From NCBI GenBank assembly GCA_019119575.1, contig DWWT01000003.1, forward strand, positions 1 through 64,000: DNA of 64,000 bases, in the 5' to 3' direction. Shown piece after piece: positions 61,835-64,000 of this stretch. The notes beneath the pieces are model-generated. The model was not told the origin of the DNA and made no database searches. It was given only the letters and a program-made list of their open reading frames with translations. The position numbers and the translations under genes were made by a program. The stretch comes from Candidatus Enterocloster excrementipullorum. GTDB lineage: Bacteria; Bacillota; Clostridia; Lachnospirales; Lachnospiraceae. Each line of letters opens with the position of its first letter. Within the stretch, counting starts at the first letter, position 1.

Positions 61835-62063
61835 GTTTAAAATGGAACGTCAGGGCCTTGTACAGACAGGGCAAAAAGTAAAAATTATCGAAAGAGAGGG
61901 AACGAGCAGCTACAGCTACATTATAGATCCGGCCGTAGCCATGTCCGGCTGTTTTGCCGCCAGAGACCGAATCAAATCCCAATACGGAATTATAAAAGAT
62001 ATCCGTGAAAATTCCCGCGGCTTTTATGTGGTCGTAGAATTTGATGAGGACGAGCCATCCTGA
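61821..62063 (+). CDS. Small conserved hypothetical protein
   Basis: An 80-residue protein with an acidic C terminus (VVVEFDEDEPS) and a small beta-rich core (VEFKMERQGLVQTGQKVKII). AAGGAG lies 8 nt before the ATG, inside the previous gene. I do not recognise a family. Co-translated with the DUF3842-type gene; the two probably act together. Confidence 0.65.
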   Translation: MRTVEFKMERQGLVQTGQKVKIIEREGTSSYSYIIDPAVAMSGCFAARDRIKSQYGIIKDIRENSRGFYVVVEFDEDEPS

Positions 62064-62088
62064 CTCGTCCTCCTATTATTTTCTCTAT

Positions 62089-63888
62089 TTATTGCAAAGG
62101 TATAATTGTCACTGCTCCTGATGAAGGAGATGTTTCTGCAGGCTTTGTTTCCTGCGTCTCTGCCGAAGGCGCATCTGTTCCGATCACCACCTCCTGCTTT
62201 GATTCCTGTGTAGGATTCAGGGGGGAAACCGGGACATTTTCTCCCGCTCCGGCGCTTTCCCCTCCAATCGGGCTTATGATGACTGCTGCGGTTGTTTCTT
62301 CCTGCGTTTGGGATTGTGTCTCCTCAGGCATTGCATCTATTGTCGCAACTGCTTCTGCAGATGAGGCGTCCAGCTCTACCCCTTTGCTCCATTTCACATC
62401 GGTTATTCCTGTCTGCGCACTCCATACACAATCCTGCCACAGGCAGTATATTTTTCCGTCCTGAACAGCAGCTAACTTCAAAACATCATTTCCCGAGGCT
62501 GACCGGCCTGTCCTCGCACTTTCGTCCTGAATCCGGCGAAGACTGCCATCCCTTCCTATCGATACAATGGTTCCATAAGCCTGTTTCCAGATGGCAGGGT
62601 GATATTCCCCGTAAATTGAACCATCGCCCTCAAAATAGTACATATTTCCTATAGCACCGGCAAACAACCCGCTGATTGCCTCCTTTTGTCCTCCATCCAG
62701 ATCAGCTGAATATATTCGGCTGTACCATTCTCCTTCCGAAGTATTATCCACATATGCGCTGTAATAAATTTTGTTATCCACAATACAGAAACTTTGTACA
62801 CCGTAAGCTTCCCGGATCAGCGCTTTGTCTCCCCCTGAATCCCGTGCGTAAACCGCTCCCTGTGTACCGCTCCCCCGCAAATGATATGTGACTCCATCAA
62901 GAGTTACCTCGTTTCTCTCAATATCTTCTATCTGTCCGTCATCTGCAATTGTATATCTGCGATCTTCAACCGCAACGCTTCCGCCTTTCGCAGAAACCGC
63001 ATTTCCAAGTGCATCCTCAAGGTAGAGCATTTCATTTTTAAGCGTTACCAAATACTGCGACGCACCCACAGGAACTTCGGTTCCTGATTTTACAGAATAT
63101 ATTTCCCCATTTTGCGAATAATAGATCGTCTCGTCCAAGACGAGATATCCGTCTACATTTTCCGCAATAATTTCCTTCGTCTTCTGCCCCGGAATCATCC
63201 GCACCAATACATCGCACAGCTCCCGGTCCGAATCAGAGAGCTCAGGGAGACTGCTTTCACTTACCTTAGGAAGATAATAGACATAATCCCCATACGTACG
63301 CATGGAATAACGGGTTGTCCTCTCCGGGGACTCTTCATCCCCAAGAGGCATCACTTTATTTTCAACCGTTCTTCTATAAAGAATTGTTTTAAACAATCCC
63401 GTATCTTCCGAATCCAGATAACACCAGAACGCATTTGTTCGCACCAGGCTGTCTAGATCCTCCCCTGTATCAGCCGGAACATAATTTAAATCTGTCTGAA
63501 TCTCTTTTAAATACCCCTTTGTATCATGCAGCGTATAAATCTGCCCCTCATTCTTCCATTCTCCCGTCCGCATAATGCCGTTTTCGTCAAAAGAATAGAG
63601 AAAGCCATCTATTTCCATCCATTGATCTGCCGCCCTGGTCTCTTCATCCACAAGATAAATCCATCCCTCGTCCGTCTCATTCCATCCCAGGCTTTCCTCC
63701 TCCTCAATCTCGATTGTTTCCATTGTGCTCTCTTCTCTGGTATTGGATTCAAGCCTCTGATAATCGGATCGAATTTTCCCAACAATCCCCACAACCACAT
63801 AAATTGCGGCAGCCATAACAACAATTGCTACCAATATGAGAAAAACCGTCTGAACAGGCGAATCATTTTTCTTTCTTCTTCTGCTCAT
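62089..63888 (-). CDS. Membrane-anchored surface protein with DUF5050-like region
   Basis: A 599-residue protein from the ATG at 63888 (AAGGAGG 11 nt upstream; a GTG at 63930 is in frame). After a basic start, one membrane segment (about 13-35, VFLILVAIVVMAAAIYVVVG) places the rest outside. Aromatic/Gly repeats of wall-binding style come first (GWIYLVDEETRAADQWMEI, GFLYSFDENGIMRTGEW), then a beta-propeller-like series of YY/IYS strands (KIYYSAYVDN, NMYYFEGDGSIYG) resembling DUF5050. The C-terminal 80 residues are Thr/Ser/Glu/Pro-rich, without a sortase signal. Confidence 0.78.
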   Translation of the reverse strand: MSRRRKKNDSPVQTVFLILVAIVVMAAAIYVVVGIVGKIRSDYQRLESNTREESTMETIEIEEEESLGWNETDEGWIYLVDEETRAADQWMEIDGFLYSFDENGIMRTGEWKNEGQIYTLHDTKGYLKEIQTDLNYVPADTGEDLDSLVRTNAFWCYLDSEDTGLFKTILYRRTVENKVMPLGDEESPERTTRYSMRTYGDYVYYLPKVSESSLPELSDSDRELCDVLVRMIPGQKTKEIIAENVDGYLVLDETIYYSQNGEIYSVKSGTEVPVGASQYLVTLKNEMLYLEDALGNAVSAKGGSVAVEDRRYTIADDGQIEDIERNEVTLDGVTYHLRGSGTQGAVYARDSGGDKALIREAYGVQSFCIVDNKIYYSAYVDNTSEGEWYSRIYSADLDGGQKEAISGLFAGAIGNMYYFEGDGSIYGEYHPAIWKQAYGTIVSIGRDGSLRRIQDESARTGRSASGNDVLKLAAVQDGKIYCLWQDCVWSAQTGITDVKWSKGVELDASSAEAVATIDAMPEETQSQTQEETTAAVIISPIGGESAGAGENVPVSPLNPTQESKQEVVIGTDAPSAETQETKPAETSPSSGAVTIIPLQ

Positions 63889-63963
63889 CCTGTGTATATC
63901 CTCCTTTTTGCGTTGAGACAACTTGCTCACAAGTATTTTTAGAAAAATTAAGTAAAATAAAAA

Positions 63964-63992
63964 ATAACTAATGACGTAAGATCATTAGTTAT
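63964..63992 (-). terminator. Terminator-like hairpin near the right edge
   Basis: Perfect 11-bp arms ATAACTAATGA (63964-63974) and TCATTAGTTAT (63982-63992) with a 7-nt loop. On the minus strand they are followed by TTTTATTTTTTATTTTAC, so it could end a gene lying beyond the window. Confidence 0.55.
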
Positions 63993-64000
63993 AAACATTA

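Noticed and set aside
1-64000. CRISPR arrays, insertion sequences or prophage
   Set aside because: I saw no regularly spaced repeats, transposase, integrase or phage structural genes.

Overview
The window looks like part of the chromosome of a spore-forming Gram-positive anaerobe of the Clostridia, most likely Lachnospiraceae. This is an inference from gene content: spmA/spmB, AbrB-family regulator, FabK-type fatty acid synthesis with a FabT-like regulator, class II fumarase, a threonine T-box leader, choline-binding-type wall repeats, and strong Shine-Dalgarno sites of the AGGAGG type. Overall G+C is moderate. It drops visibly around 23.0-25.0 kb and 54.7-57.7 kb and rises in a low-complexity coding tract near 2.5-2.8 kb.

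Layout. 0-0.4 kb: two tandem consensus promoters point out of the left edge, probably into an rRNA operon. 0.45-8.7 kb (minus): a replication/repair and housekeeping run, tadA, pfk, dnaX, ybaB, recR, a TPR protein, a HAD phosphatase and a CvpA protein. 8.8-15.7 kb: a radical SAM activase, a conserved lachnospiral protein, nagB, a lipoprotein with a FabT-like MarR regulator, and murL-murD (L-Glu incorporation then epimerisation). 15.8-25.7 kb: spmB and spmA are separated by about 8.7 kb holding a TelA/XpaC/solute-binding/vWA operon, a Gfo/Idh oxidoreductase, an MscS channel and a Septu-like HNH + ATPase defence pair. 25.7-32.1 kb: two overlapping WYL regulators diverge from an RNA-repair-like cluster, rtcB, then a structured RNA, then a slipin gene, followed by a YitT protein. 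32.1-36.3 kb: a uxuA/SDR/AraC sugar-acid module and two tandem secreted wall-binding proteins. 36.4-47.4 kb: a complete type II fatty acid synthesis operon (fabH-acpP-fabK-fabD-fabG-fabF-accB-fabZ-accC-accDA plus a FabK-like paralogue), with a FabT-type operator on its promoter and a small DnaA-box cluster at its end. 47.5-53.8 kb: abrB, rsmI, a methyltransferase, ricT, holB, a guanylate kinase and an Orn/Lys/Arg decarboxylase, an order recalling the Bacillus yaaO-abrB segment. 53.9-64 kb: a GntR regulator, a broken C45 hydrolase gene, a D-malate/tartrate dehydrogenase, LysR, thrS with a T-box, fumC, two small conserved proteins and a membrane-anchored surface protein.

The most interesting item is the intergenic RNA at about 29.60-29.73 kb, between rtcB and the slipin gene. 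Read by eye it folds as a circularly permuted tRNA cloverleaf: T arm, closed acceptor hairpin, D arm, with the anticodon stem opening into an outer helix. This is the kind of architecture I associate with tRNA-mimicking bacterial Y RNAs. Here it lies next to an RNA ligase gene and has no Ro60 gene in the window. Second are the four-gene vWA/XpaC/SBP/TelA operon and the Septu-like pair lodged between spmA and spmB.

All calls come from reading the sequence and from recalled family knowledge. No database search or folding program was run.
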